From the NCBI GenBank assembly GCA_022579005.1, contig MU401479.1, positions 193,297-257,296 on the forward strand: a stretch of DNA of 64,000 nucleotides. The letters are read 5' to 3'. Both the position numbers and the translations under genes were made by a program. This document shows, one piece after another, positions 35,150 through 47,279 of the stretch; the first letter of the stretch is position 1, and the number at the start of each line of letters is the position of its first letter. The notes below the pieces were generated by a model. It had not been told where the DNA came from. It searched no databases and worked only from the letters and a program-made list of their open reading frames with translations. The DNA is from Poronia punctata. Lineage: Eukaryota > Ascomycota > Sordariomycetes > Xylariales > Xylariaceae.

Positions 35150-36892
35150 GATTGGCGAGTACACTGTACGAATGCCGGCTGGCTTCTTGCAGAATCAGAG
35201 CGGGAGGGAAGTGACAAGAATGGAGTAGGTACAACAGGAAGAAAAAAAGAGTCTTGAGAGTATGTAAGTAGGGTATATCAAGTATCACAATCCATACAAC
35301 TTCATCGCATGGGGTCTAGAACCCCCCCGAGGTTAGCAGATCATTACCCCAAGGTTAGCAAGTGCATACAACCCGCTGTATCTCGATGTATCGCATCCCG
35401 AAGGTGTTGCATGTGAATGCTGTGTGGCCTTTGTGCAAATGGGCCGAAGTGAACGGGTGGTCTCATAGACGCCTTCCTGTTTATTCGACTTTGCTCGGGG
35501 TTATTTACATCCCCGACCTGACAAAAGCACAGCCTGGCATCTGCATCTCAAATAAGTACCTACTCGTAGGTTATGTAGGTATAAAGTCGCTCATGTTCGT
35601 TCTTGGAATAAAACCATTGTTTCGTATCACCGTAACAAACCTGATACTGCCCAGACTGCTAGACAAGATGGTCCGAATCCTGATCCCCAACAAACAAGGG
35701 GTAGGCAAGTAGTCGCAATTATGAAAGGAAGTGCTGCAAGTTAGCGCTAGGTCGAGTATCATGAAGGAAGAGATTGTGATGCATCTACTGGTAGGTGATT
35801 AGGTAACAATTACGCCTACCCATAACAAGCTAGATATACTTCTACTACCTACCACCTTTTACTGTACCCCAAGATTAAAACTTGTTTTGGTTTGGAAGGC
35901 ACTCTTTTCGTAAGGTTGGGACCTTCCCACCCGGTAATGCATAACACAGCAGGGAGGGATGATGATGCAACGCAGGATCGGCCAAGTAAAAACGTACTAG
36001 TACTTTATGTAAGTCTTCTTCATGAAATAAAAAGACGAGCTGAGAGGTTCGGTATAATGTCCCCCGACTCAAAGGTTTTCGTGATGCTCATAATTAGTTC
36101 CCCCCGTGTGCTGTAGACTGTAGTAGGTAGTCCGTTGCTTCAGGCACCGGAAGCGGCAGGTGGGAAGATCACCAAGAACGGTAGGACAGGACGGGACCCC
36201 GGTAGTATATGGTAGGCTGCCGATACCATAACCAGCACCAGAGACAATCATCGGCGGCCAGCCCTTTATAATATCACTTAACTAGCTATCTAGGATTCTA
36301 GGCTATCTTTCGCATTCCTCTTTAATGAGACTTAGCAAAGGTGAACTTGTACATATCCTAATTCGCATGTGCCGCTGGTTGCTGTCAGTAATTCATAAAA
36401 TTCGTAGCCGGGTAGCAATAGTGTCGACCGGACCAATTTGTAGTTGCGCTATGGACGAGTACATATGTACTCGTATAACTACCTCTTATAGGGCATTCGC
36501 CTTGTCGCCTGATGGATGAGGCATCAAGGGAGATAGCACATGCACATTACCACTCGTATAGACTAAGTATACACAGTAATAATAATCCATGCTAATACAA
36601 AAGGTACAGATGATTCCATAAAGTCGAAATAGACTTTTCATATGAATATTAAACTTTTCATTGACCACACGTATGTTTTTAGGAGGTTTGCTACAAGTCG
36701 GATTATCTAATTATAGTTGCTTTTTCCCACCAACGCCCCCCATGACGAAAATCCTCTGCACTGATGAGCCCAGTTCTGTTCTTTAAAGAACATATGTGGG
36801 AGTTGCGTAATGCTGGGATCTTGTGAACCGAAAAAGACCGAAAAAGACTTTTGTTTATCGCTGCAACCAATCATTATACCAGACAGTAACCA
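35150..36892. other. Intergenic region
   Basis: About 1.7 kb with no supported gene, between the rhamnosidase promoter and the glutamate dehydrogenase stop, both on the - strand. Contains octamer copies near 35557 and 36468 and a 20-bp perfect palindrome at 36455-36474, described separately. Confidence 0.55.
36455..36474. repeat. 20-bp perfect palindrome
   Basis: The half-site ACGAGTACAT is followed directly by its exact reverse complement. The right half contains TACTCGTA (completed by the next base), so the palindrome is built from the window's over-represented octamer. Confidence 0.9.
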
Positions 36893-39800
36893 CTACGCCG
36901 CCTTGGCCATTCTATGCGACATGCTGCAGAAATCTGTTAGCTTCATTTTTTCGCCGACACCTGAACATGGAGGAGGGAACAAGGGAACTTACAAGTCGTA
37001 GAAAGCAAACTGGCTGGGGCTGCTACCGAACTCGTATACGAAGCGGGACGCCAGGTAACTTCCGAAGATGGCTCGGAGATATGCGTCTGGGACCCGGCTG
37101 ATGATCGTGTCCAGTCCGATCTTGTCTATGAGGAGCTTGGGCAGCGCATCGGCCAAGACCGACCGCCGGATCTTCTCGTTGTGCCAGAGATCAGACCGCT
37201 GTAGCTCTTCGTCCAGATCCGTAATGGCGACCGACAACTTATCCGACAGAACAGAGCGGGGCATACCCGTCTGTTCGTGTTCCTTCCAGATGGCTTCAAA
37301 CTCTAGACGAGCGTTGTTCTGGATCGTCAGCTGCACCTGTTTCACATAAGCCTTGTAGAATTCAGGCGCCTCGCCTCGGTCGTTGCAGCACATGTTCTCT
37401 GCGAATCCCTGGTCGTCGAAGCTCAGGGCTGCGAGCACCTCGAGAGACGACGACGTCACGCCGCCCTTGTTGGCAGAGGCGTCTTTGAAGAGGACGCAGC
37501 CGGCTGCCTCTAGGCGTAGCTTAGCATCCTGAGTGATGAACAGGTTCGCACCTTCGACCATGTATGGGATCTTCGTCCTGCCATCTTTGATGAGCCTGTT
37601 GACGGTTGAAAGGTCGATCGACTCGGGCCGGCCGCCGCAGGGCACGAAGCAGTCGACAAAGTCGGAATCTCTCAAGTGGAAGAAGTTGCGGAACGAGGTT
37701 CCATTGCCAACCGCTTCGCCGTTGGGCAACGTGATGTTGGAGTCATCGCACAATACCCGATAACCATCCTTTGACAGCTTAGAAGTGTCAAACTGCGATA
37801 TCATGACGCGGTTCTTGGCCAGGCGATACAGCTCTTCCTTGTCGATTCCGTTGGGATCAACCAAGACACCGGAGCCGTCTACAATGGCAGTGTACTTCTC
37901 GTTGCTCAAGAGGATCTCGTTACTGCCCAGGTCGCCGTCGGGGCCACCGGTCTGCATCTTCCTGACAGTGGATGGGTCCAGTCCCAGCTTGCGGTATATG
38001 CCCTTGACATACTCCCGCACAGAAAGAGTGGTCATGCCATAGGTGTCGTGCGGGATGCCACCGAGCTTCGGCGACTTTCCGGTGAAGAAGGACTTCCACC
38101 AAGGAGCGCCCCTTGCACGCGCGTGCTCCGTGGCCCAGTTGACCAGGTCAGCCGTGTTCTCGTCCGGTCCCATGAACAGAATCTCCTCCTTCTTGTAGAG
38201 GTCGACTACCGGGTTCTTGATACCAGGCGTCTGCGCAGGCAGAAGAAGATCGAGGATACTATCAATGTACTTTTCAAACGCCTCCCGGGCCTTATCTTGT
38301 TGCTTGGCGTCGAGTAGGATCACGCCCTTGGAGCCCCCTTCGGGTATGTCTTTGTTCTTGCGCTGCTGGGTACTCGCGAGGCCATAGTTCTCGTCGAACA
38401 GATTTCTTGCGTTGATGCTGAAAGCCTCTTTGCTTCGAGACTTGACGATTCGGATGCCGCCTCGGGCGACGTCCTTGAAACGGAGATGGAAACCACGGGC
38501 TTCTGAGCTGATGACAAGGAACATGCCATATAGACGGCGCGGATACTCCGATTCCGGGAGGAAGCTCGGGTCAAGCCGGAAGCTCAGCGCCACCTTGGTT
38601 GGCGTGAAATAGTTTGTCTTCAGCACAGCGTTATTGAAAATCCGGAAGGCCGTCATAACCATCTCGTCGTGCTCGTTTGTCACTTCTCGGCCGATCTTCT
38701 CCTTAAGGAGGGCGTCCGAAAGGATGTCTACCGAAGACGTAGGTGCAATTAGGTGTCGTTCAAACCCAGGTCCCACGGCGAGGTGAATGCTAGCGAAGGC
38801 CGCATACAGTGACCTGACCAAGCCAGGATACGACGAAATGATCTCGAGGATGTAATCCGGAGTGAACGTCTCGGTACGCAGGCGGCGCTTTAATTTCGAG
38901 AGCATCTCGGCGTGGGCCGTGTTTGTGGCATTCAGAGCACTCCTAATGGACGTGTACTCTGGGCCGAGGCGGTTCAAGAAGTGTTGAACAAAGACCCAAA
39001 CACAATGTCCGTAGACGGTCTCCTGGAGACTCAGCTGTCCAGACGCGAACAGAGGATGGAGCTTGTTCTGGGGAAGACAGTACAGCAGAGAGATTTCCTT
39101 GGTAATCTGGTGGATCGACTGTTCGATGGGCATGATCTTCGACTCAAGGTTGCTTGCCGGCTTCAAGTAGATACTCATGACGGTGATGCCGTTGGAGAAC
39201 TGCTCCACGTACTTACGCGAGCTAGTAACGCCGTAATAGTGGTACAGATCGCTCAAGGCACTGAAGAGCCCGTGGGCAGTCCGACCACGGAAGGCAACTA
39301 CGAGACGCTTCTCCTCCGAGCCTTCAATATCGAAGACCTCGATCACCGGCCCGGTACGGCTGACGGCTAGCTTTATGATGTCGTGATAGATCAGCTTGGT
39401 GTTCTTCGTTGCCTTGGTCAGGAACATCCTGTCGCTGATGACCTCGAGGCGGGTCTCATCTGGGTCTGGCCGGGAGTCCACAAACTGGCACTGATACACG
39501 AAGTAACATCGCAAAGAGGTGCCGGACGGGCTGTTAGACAGAGACACGGGCGAGCGGAAGGTCTCAACACGAAATCTCTTGTCCGGGTCCGTGTGATCAA
39601 GGTACTTTGCTTCGAGCCGGTTCTCATACCGCGGTCCCTTCAAGTTGGACAAGCCCGGGACACTTGTGTCAATGTAGATGGCGTGATCGCCAGCTTCCAT
39701 ATCCAACTGGATTTCTTCCCGCTTGTCGATGCGGGCGTGCGCTGCGATCTTGGCAGCATACATGGAAGTGATGTTGGTAGCGATGACATCGACCTTCTCC

Positions 39801-40352
39801 ATCTGGAAGTAGACGTCGTCAATACCTAGCTCGTTATAGAACCATGATATTTGTTCGTCTATATGCGAAGCTGGGATCCAGGCCTGCTGGGTGATGATCT
39901 CCTTGACTACAGCTTGTCAGCAAGACAGAGGACTAACGAGATGCTAGTCGGTAGGCCGATGCAGACTTACCCGCTTTCATCTGTTCTGCTTTTCCTTTGA
40001 ACTCCGGTGCGATATAGCCAACGGTGGCCGATCTTAGGACCCTGTGTCCGTTGTGGCCGTTGTGGCCATTGTGACCATTGACTGCCTCCTCATTGCCGTT
40101 TGAATCGTCACCGATGAAGGGGACACTGAGGTGAGTTGGCTGCGGCGAGGGATGGCGGCTTGGCTCCTCATTCTTAACTTTGCCCAGCAGCTTATTAGCC
40201 GGGGCTGGAGGCGCTGCTGACGTTATGTCGTCGGAAGCCATGATCTCGCTTTTGACTTGGAACCCTCCAAAGGATTCTGAGGGGTCTATGTAGTCAGGAA
40301 ACCTATCAAGAGGCAGGTTAGTGGTCTGTAGGGTCAACATCTTCAATACCAT
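36893..40352 (-). CDS. gdh2: NAD-specific glutamate dehydrogenase, large class (about 115-120 kDa)
   Basis: 1108-aa enzyme from exons 40352-39971, 39906-36993 and 36923-36893 (introns 64 and 69 nt). Catalyses oxidative deamination of glutamate to 2-oxoglutarate and ammonia with NAD+, so its likely role is catabolic nitrogen release. A short N-terminal region carries a 9-bp repeat coding NGH(x4), followed by RVLRSATVGYIAPEFKGKAEQM and, across intron 1, VKEIITQQAWIPASHIDEQISWFYNELGIDDVYFQ. The central catalytic block has RFKDVARGGIRIVKSR, NYGLASTQQRKNKDIPEGGSKG and GPDENTADLVNWA. The nucleotide domain and VEGANLFITQDA follow. The last exon adds only FMSHRMAKAA; without splicing the protein would stop two residues after YD, while the spliced form gives the conserved SQFAFYDFM ending. 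N-terminal start is uncertain (also MASDDITS). Confidence 0.93.
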
Positions 40353-42180
40353 GGTTGAGAGTCACTTGAGAACACCGCGACGGTATCAAGTGAAGGGACA
40401 CGGAGAGAGGACGAGATGGGAGTCCAGAAAACAGAAGATAAAGCAAGGATGGCCGAGAGGGAGTGTGGCGACTTTTATAGGGGAAGTTGAAGAATGACAT
40501 TCGCCATGCCCGTGCCGGATTGTGTAATTGAGTGAAAGAGTAACGGTGGACAGCCCCGATGCCAGAAAGTGTGTGGATTAAGATCGCTAAGATCGCTGTA
40601 CACTTAAGCTGGAAACAGAATTGCTTGCGTCGGATAATAATGATACAATGTAGAGTAGAATAGTCATCATGGGCTGTTCTACCCCAAGGCCAAAAGGGGT
40701 CACCCTGACGGTCTATGCAGTTCGCATGGCAACATATGCAGGTCCTGCGGAACGCCGACTCGAGCATGGGGCGACGAAAATAAAGGGTTATGAGGATAGG
40801 GGCATAACACAGGGGTAACAGAGCCTGTCTCGGTATGAATCCGAGCCTGCTGGTATGCTGCCGGGAGTAGGCAGATAGGCCGGTGGCAGGGTAAAATCAG
40901 GAGAGTGCGTAGGAAGCCGCTCTCCCGGGGAACGGAATCAAACCAAAAACAACAGGCTGAAGAAGCATGGCGACTTACCGACAGGTGGCGATCTATGGAG
41001 CCGGTGGTATTCCCGGAGCTGTCGTGCTTGATAACCTCTGTGGCAGGAGTAAGTATTGTAGTAGCCGTGGTCCACAATGCGAGAATGGAAATTGCCAATC
41101 TGGAGAAGACGGCAAGTGCGCTTTGTTCTCCTGTGGCACCAAGTCAACGAATGGAACTGTGGCTAGGTGAAGACGGCAGGAGGAGCGGCTAGAAGTAGGG
41201 AGGTGGGAATTTGTGCTCGCTTGAAAAGCTTCTTCAAAGCTTAAAAAGACAATTGTTATTAGTGTGTAGTGACAAAGGGTTTAGTATTACTGCAGGGAAA
41301 ATATGTATGGATGTATGTATGTATGTATGGAGAATGCGTGCGGAGGTAAGGATGATGCAGGTTTTGACAATGTCAACTGTGTGCGTGAGTGTAGTAGTGT
41401 AACTCTTCAGTTGGTTATTATATGAATTATGTGAACGCTTGAAGGATCCCTTGAATATATGGCGATTTGTAGTTTTTTATGATGACGCCGAGGACCCCGG
41501 TGTTAGGCGTGACCGTCGCCAAGGAGAGTAGTAGGTACTTACAAGTTCTTGGGTGAGGATGTATATGATCCAGTTTTAGAAGCATGCAAAGGAACATAAA
41601 ACACAGCCCCAGCCCTATTTATTGTACTGTACTGTGTTGTACTGCACTGTAAATACGGTGCTGCCAATGCCGAATGGGGAAGTGGATGTGGGTTTAAATG
41701 TCAACGTGATGTCCTTGCTGACTCGGGGGAACAAGAGCCTGTTATCAGGTGTCTTGTAGCAATAGGTAGTCCGGTGGTCTTATTTTGCAGGCGAGTCCGA
41801 AGCTTTGACAAGACGACAATGTAGACAGACAATGGAGTGGACTAATAGGATACGAGGGAAAGAAGTGGGCTTGGCAACGAGGTACCTACCCAAATGCCTG
41901 TTCTGGAGCGTCTAAGCCAATGAATGGACAATTGTGATCACGTTCCTGTCTTGTCGTGGATTCCAGAATGCCTGAAGTAAGTATGGAGAACAAACAAAAT
42001 AAAATCTGTAGTCATCAACTGACCAGATTGTGTACAGCAAACAAGTAGTATGACAATGATAGGATCGTGAGTTCTTTATATGTGCAATTGTCAAGCCTGC
42101 CCATCATACAACCAATGTAAAGGGGGGTTGAAGACTTATTACTGCATGTTTCTTTATGGCTAATTCCTGGTTAGCAGTAA
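40353..42180. other. Intergenic region upstream of gdh2
   Basis: No supported gene. Frames of 130-150 codons (40318-40767 on the - strand, 40700-41098 on the - strand) have no family features. Contains the gdh2 promoter, including the TATA element at 40473-40479. Confidence 0.55.
40473..40479 (-). promoter_or_regulatory. TATA box of gdh2
   Basis: TATAAAA on the - strand, within CCCTATAAAAGTCGCC, about 120 bases before the proposed ATG. Placement fits a TATA-driven start with a short leader. Confidence 0.55.
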
Positions 42181-42218
42181 GGTAGGTATATAGTTAATTA
42201 ATTGATTAATTAATAATG

Positions 42219-43125
42219 TTTAACGTTTAGGGGGTAGCTGCGTAGCAGCTATCCCGGCCTTTTAAAAGGCATAGGACGTAACAAGCTAACCTAAATAAGA
42301 CAATGCTAACTTTACTTAGCTTATAGCTTTATAAATTTTTATTAGCTTGTGCCTACTTTTTTTTAAAGCATTAAACTTATTATGTTTTATTAAAGTTGCT
42401 TTTTATTATATAGTTTTTTTGTTTTTTAGTTTTTGCTTTAGTTTTTTTTATTATAGCTAGCTTTATGCTAGCTTTATTATTATAGCTTTAAAAGGTATTT
42501 AAAGTTGTTAGCTATAAGCTAACAATTTTGCTTTTATTACTAAAAGTATATTATTTTTATTGTTTTTTTTCGTTTTTATTTACTTTTTTATTTTAATACT
42601 TTTTATTACTTCCTTTTTTTAGCAAAGGCCTTTTTTCTTTAAGCAGCTTTTTTATTTCTTATTATTACTTTTTAAAAAAAGCTAAGGCACTATATACTTT
42701 AGCTTTTTTTTTTTTTTTTTCTTTATTTTATTATAAGCAATATGCTAGCTTATATAGCATAGTTATTATTTTTTAAATAAAAAGCAAATATTAGTAAAGT
42801 ATTTAGTAGCTTTGTAAAACTTTTAAAATTTGTTTAAGTTTTTTAGCAGCTATACTTAGTATCTTGCTTTATTTAGTACGCTCTAAAAAGCCTTATTATA
42901 TATATGTATTAGCAAGCTATCCTTTGCCTACAGCCTACTATTATGCCTTAGTCTTAGTTTAGGTAGCGTTAGCTACTTATATATTAAGTAGCGCATTGCT
43001 TTGTAATGCACTATGTGCTGCAGCAACTTTACCTTGCTGTTTTACTACCTTTCCTTCCCCTTGCAAGCGTAGTATATTTCAGCCTCTTCGTGCCTAAACT
43101 TATAAGTACATAGTAGTACTTCTAA
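42219..43125. repeat. AT-rich relic, probably RIP-degraded transposon fragment
   Basis: About 0.9 kb in which nearly all sites are A or T, with abundant TpA and long T-runs, while surviving G/C fall mostly in AGCT/GCTA contexts. The flanks return abruptly to near-normal base composition. Such blocks arise in ascomycetes when RIP converts C to T at CpA in repeats. No transposase frame survives. Its left edge carries two inverted repeats, listed separately. Confidence 0.6.
42232..42270. repeat. Inverted repeats at the edge of the AT-rich relic
   Basis: A hairpin with arms GGGTAGCTGC (42232-42241) and GCAGCTATCCC (42245-42255), a 3-base loop and one bulged base, followed directly by the 14-base palindrome GCCTTTTAAAAGGC (42257-42270). 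They fall at the transition from normal to AT-rich sequence. Confidence 0.75.
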
Positions 43126-46100
43126 AAACCCCTTTGCTCTCTTGCCAGAAGATTCAATGCATCTAATGCAAGTTCATTCTGGTTACATATTATTACCAAC
43201 AATCCTTGCAATACGTCTCTGGGCAATGGATCACAAGACGCAAGACCGTACGTCAGACACAGAGCAATACAATGGACTAGGGGAAAACAGCAAAAAGACA
43301 ACCAAAATGAAAAAAACTTCACTCAACAGTGACGAGCATTGAGGGCCGTCTTGCAGCATTCACTAACTAGAACCGGCTACAGACTGTGTTATAATTGGCC
43401 CCCGATCAACCGGTACCTGAAAATCTCCACCAGCAATTGTTGTTGTATTTGGTACCCATGATCTGTATGGTGTAACTCACGCTGATTTCGCCTAGGTTAG
43501 GTATAACCACTGCATGCTGTACCAGTATTCAGTTTATTCTTACCCAACAATTAACATCAGAAGCGAGTTAAACCCAAGACCAAGCATCTTAAACGGAAGC
43601 TTGTCATTTAACGTAAAAAATAAGGGTTTAATTAGGCAACAATCTGCTACTCAAAATAACCATAGCACTTAATAACAACGCAAATGATTAGCCGATGCCA
43701 TAGCTTCTACAGGTTGTTCTCCTGCCTAAAGCTGTAAACCGTTACAAACTTGCGGATTGTAGAGAGGCCTAAGCCATGCCATAAACCTTAAAGTAGCCTA
43801 CACGTACACAACTGTTCAACCTACTATGTGTACACACATGTACCAAACCTAACCTAATAGGTAATTTTTTGAAGATGGCAAGATGATTGATGTCAATGAG
43901 GAACTTAAACAGACACATATTTGGACCATGTGGCACATGGGAGGGAAGCCTTGAATAGCCGCTAGCTTACAGCACTAGGAATGTAGAGTGGCTCGCCCCT
44001 AACCTCTACAAGCTGAAATGGCATGCCGAACTAGGCGAGATGAGGCTGTGTTCCCATTTCCCGTCAGTTACCTGAACACGGGCACTGGGACACCTAGCCC
44101 TGGGATTTTGCTAGGGTTGGCTCCTCGTGACCTCGACTATCTTGTAAATATCGAGTACAGAGATTGTAATCCCATGTGAGATATCATTTGATCAATCAGC
44201 ACCGAGGGATTTTGATTCAAAAACATCGCTGATGTACCTAGTGTAACTTGAGATACCTCCTTCTATCAAAACGTACGAGTACTCTGGAGAAGAAATTCCG
44301 TCACTATCTAGTCGAGATACTCTTTTGGTCTAGGACTTACATACTACAAGTACATAGTGCATATGTATTATGTTCCAGATACCAAATATGGCCCTGCGGT
44401 ATCTAGTTGACGGCCAATTACAAAGTGCCTGGAATTACAATATGCATTGAATCAGAGATCGAATCCCAAGGGGAAAAGAGACAATAGGACAATGTACACG
44501 GCGGTTCTGGAATCTGGCAAAATCTGAGAAGATCGTGTGATAGCTTCGGAGGCACTATGGCGGATTAGCGCTTGTCCGTCTCGGGTACGGTGGGGATGGA
44601 AGCCGGGACCCCGGCGTGCATCGACATAGCGGGTGACTTGTCTAAAAATTGCTATTTCCATTGCCTGAAAGTCCTCGCTATCCACTCGGATTTTGACAAT
44701 CGCTATGTTGCCCCGCGATTTTTTTCTTCTTTGCGACCAAAAACCTGCTGAGTCTTGGCTTGCGAACCCACCGCTCAGCGATCCGGATCGTGCCAATACT
44801 GGAACCGTTGTCCGGACCCGTCATTCCCTGACTAAAAATTTATGAAAAAATTTCGCTCCTGGAGGTTTCCATTACCCCTTCGCTCCATTCTATTACCCCC
44901 ATTTTACTTGATCTTAAGCCATCGTCCCCATTTCTACCCGCCAAAACATACCCCGATTGAACGCAAGACAACACGATCAGGCCTCGTGATGGCTAATCAT
45001 TCCCAGGCCCGTCCCACATTGGGCTAACATGTTAATAATTACCGTATGTACCTAGGTGTACCTGAGGTCAAGACCTGGGGAAGACCAACCCCGGATTTCT
45101 GCCCAGATTTTATCGACCCATGCACGTCTCCGGAATGCCGTTACATGCACAGTGAAATAAGACAGTGGTACCTTACCGCTAGACTCTAGACGCCGTGCCT
45201 GGATTTTTGGGTCTAGATACCTAACCTACTCGTACTCGTAGGGCCTAAAATACCGTACTTGGCGATAGTGCCTAGCACCTATTCTGTTTCTGGACTGCTT
45301 TCCATCGTGAACGAGTTTGAGCGTCAGTTGGACGCCTCAACGATTGAATCCATCGCGGGCAGGGCATTCTTCCCGAAAAGCATCACGAGGAAGTCAAGCT
45401 CTTCTCGTCGGCGCATGGCGTTACCTCCTTTTGGTTTGCAATCTCCTATACCGCAGGACCGATATGGCCCTAAACGGCTCACGAGGCCCAATTTCAGTAC
45501 GGCTCCAAATTGGATAGCTCTCCTTGAGACATCTGATAGCAAATAATTTCCATCATTTTTCGCAATACTGGCGACATCAATTGTATATTCCCGTGTCTCC
45601 ATACAGCTTCACCTTGTTACATAATTAATACTTAACTATTAGCTAAGATTCGCAAAGGCGACATCTGTTTGGGCAGTGAGTCCGGTTCTTGTCGCCATTT
45701 TCACTTACCGCTCCTTCCCCAGCTACCGTCCGATACATTCGGTTGCACTACCTACATAGGTAAATCTGTCTGGCTCGTGACTTCCCGTCTTATTTGTCTT
45801 CCCGTCCTCCGTCCGTTCTCGAGCAACCTCCCACACGTACTCCAAAACCAACTATACGACCCGTCCCATTATTGGAGAACCCGAAGATAGAAAACTTGCC
45901 AATTACTAGGAACGGCAATTGGAGATGAGGAGGTGGATGGCGCGATGGGGTGAAGCGATACATTAACGTGCTCGTTTTTAGGACAATGTTTCAACGTTTC
46001 CGCATTGCACAGAAATCAGATTGACGGTACAATTTTATTACAAAATCCCAGAGGTTGTGAGTATTTTGCACTAATCCCTTTTATATTGTCTAATATCGCA

Positions 46101-47279
46101 ATACTTCCAAAAGAAACCTGCGTCCGGTCCCAAGAACTTAGAAGGTAACTGCCCTAATCGAATCCAAGGCGGACCTGACACGAGGCACCGTCGATACTGG
46201 GCTTAATTTGCAACATATACCCCTTGACCGTGTTGGAGCTGTCGAGGCCCCTCGATATTATCGCTGACGAAACAGAGCAAGGTCAAATTACTAAAGGCCC
46301 TCGACCTCCCCGTCAGAAACGGGCCGCTTGTCTGCCACAAAAACGCCGAGCTGGAGAGCTTTCATTACTGTGTATATGAAGGAAGTGCACTAGCAACGAT
46401 TTGCCATATCTGTCAAGTGGCGCGGTGGCGGACGAATGCAAGTCACGAAAATCCGGCGTTGCACTGCAGAAATGATCGCCAAGTGTGCCGCGTCAACTCC
46501 ATTCGTGCTGGGTCTGACCACTATGCATTGTCAAAAAAGCTTGACTTGACCCGGCCTACACAAAGTGTTCCCGGAGAAATGACAAGACAGGGGCGGGCGG
46601 CCATTGATAAGGCGATTTGGAGTTGTCTCACGGGAAACCTAGTACAAGCCGATCCAGATTAATCGAATCGTGGCAACCATTGGCATTTTTGCCTACAATT
46701 GACCTCGTTAAACATGAGGGTAGGAATGATCTTGTTCTCTGTCGCAGCTGTCGCGGGGGCATCGACCGCAAGCACCCCCTTAGGCCTCTCCCATTGCACC
46801 TTTCTGTCCATCTCCAAGGCCCAGGATGATTGAAGTTGGTGTTTCTTATCTTCGTCATCTTAGTACTGCTATCTAGGCATTGCCTACACCACCGTGGGTA
46901 CTACAGGACAACGTTGGATAGGTGCCCCCGGCCCCCGGGTATTTGAAAGCTTTTAGCTCCACCATTCTAGAATTTCACTAACCCCACCTTTGGAGGGTGG
47001 AGATCCACGGCTTTTAGGCCATGCTGTCTGTCGTACGGGGAGGTAATACGTGTACGATAGTATGCGAGTCAAGGCCCGTGATTCCAAGCCATTGTTCTTG
47101 CCTCCATCTGGCCAACTCGAACAAACCACTCATAGAGTTCTCCGCCAGGCTCGACATCGCGCGGCCGCGCTCTAGCAGCAACCTACCTTGTGATCTCACG
47201 TACCAGGCAACGTACCAGACAAGTGTCCTGCTTTAGTCTTTAGGACGTCAATTAATTAGTCACCGGAAACTTGCCAGTC
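43126..47279. other. Gene-free region
   Basis: About 4 kb between the relic and kynureninase with no supported gene. Frames such as 44452-44796 (-) and 45259-45546 (+) have no family features or plausible splice partners. Octamer copies lie near 44272 and 45227 (two overlapping). It should contain the kynureninase promoter. Confidence 0.55.

Noticed and set aside
40967..41170. Small + strand frame starting MATYRQVAIYGAGGIPG (Rossmann-like GxGGxPG)
   Set aside because: After the glycine motif the frame has no family continuation and no splice partner; the motif is likely chance.
44452..44796. 114-codon - strand frame
   Set aside because: No recognisable domain, weak leader, and not supported by neighbouring exons.
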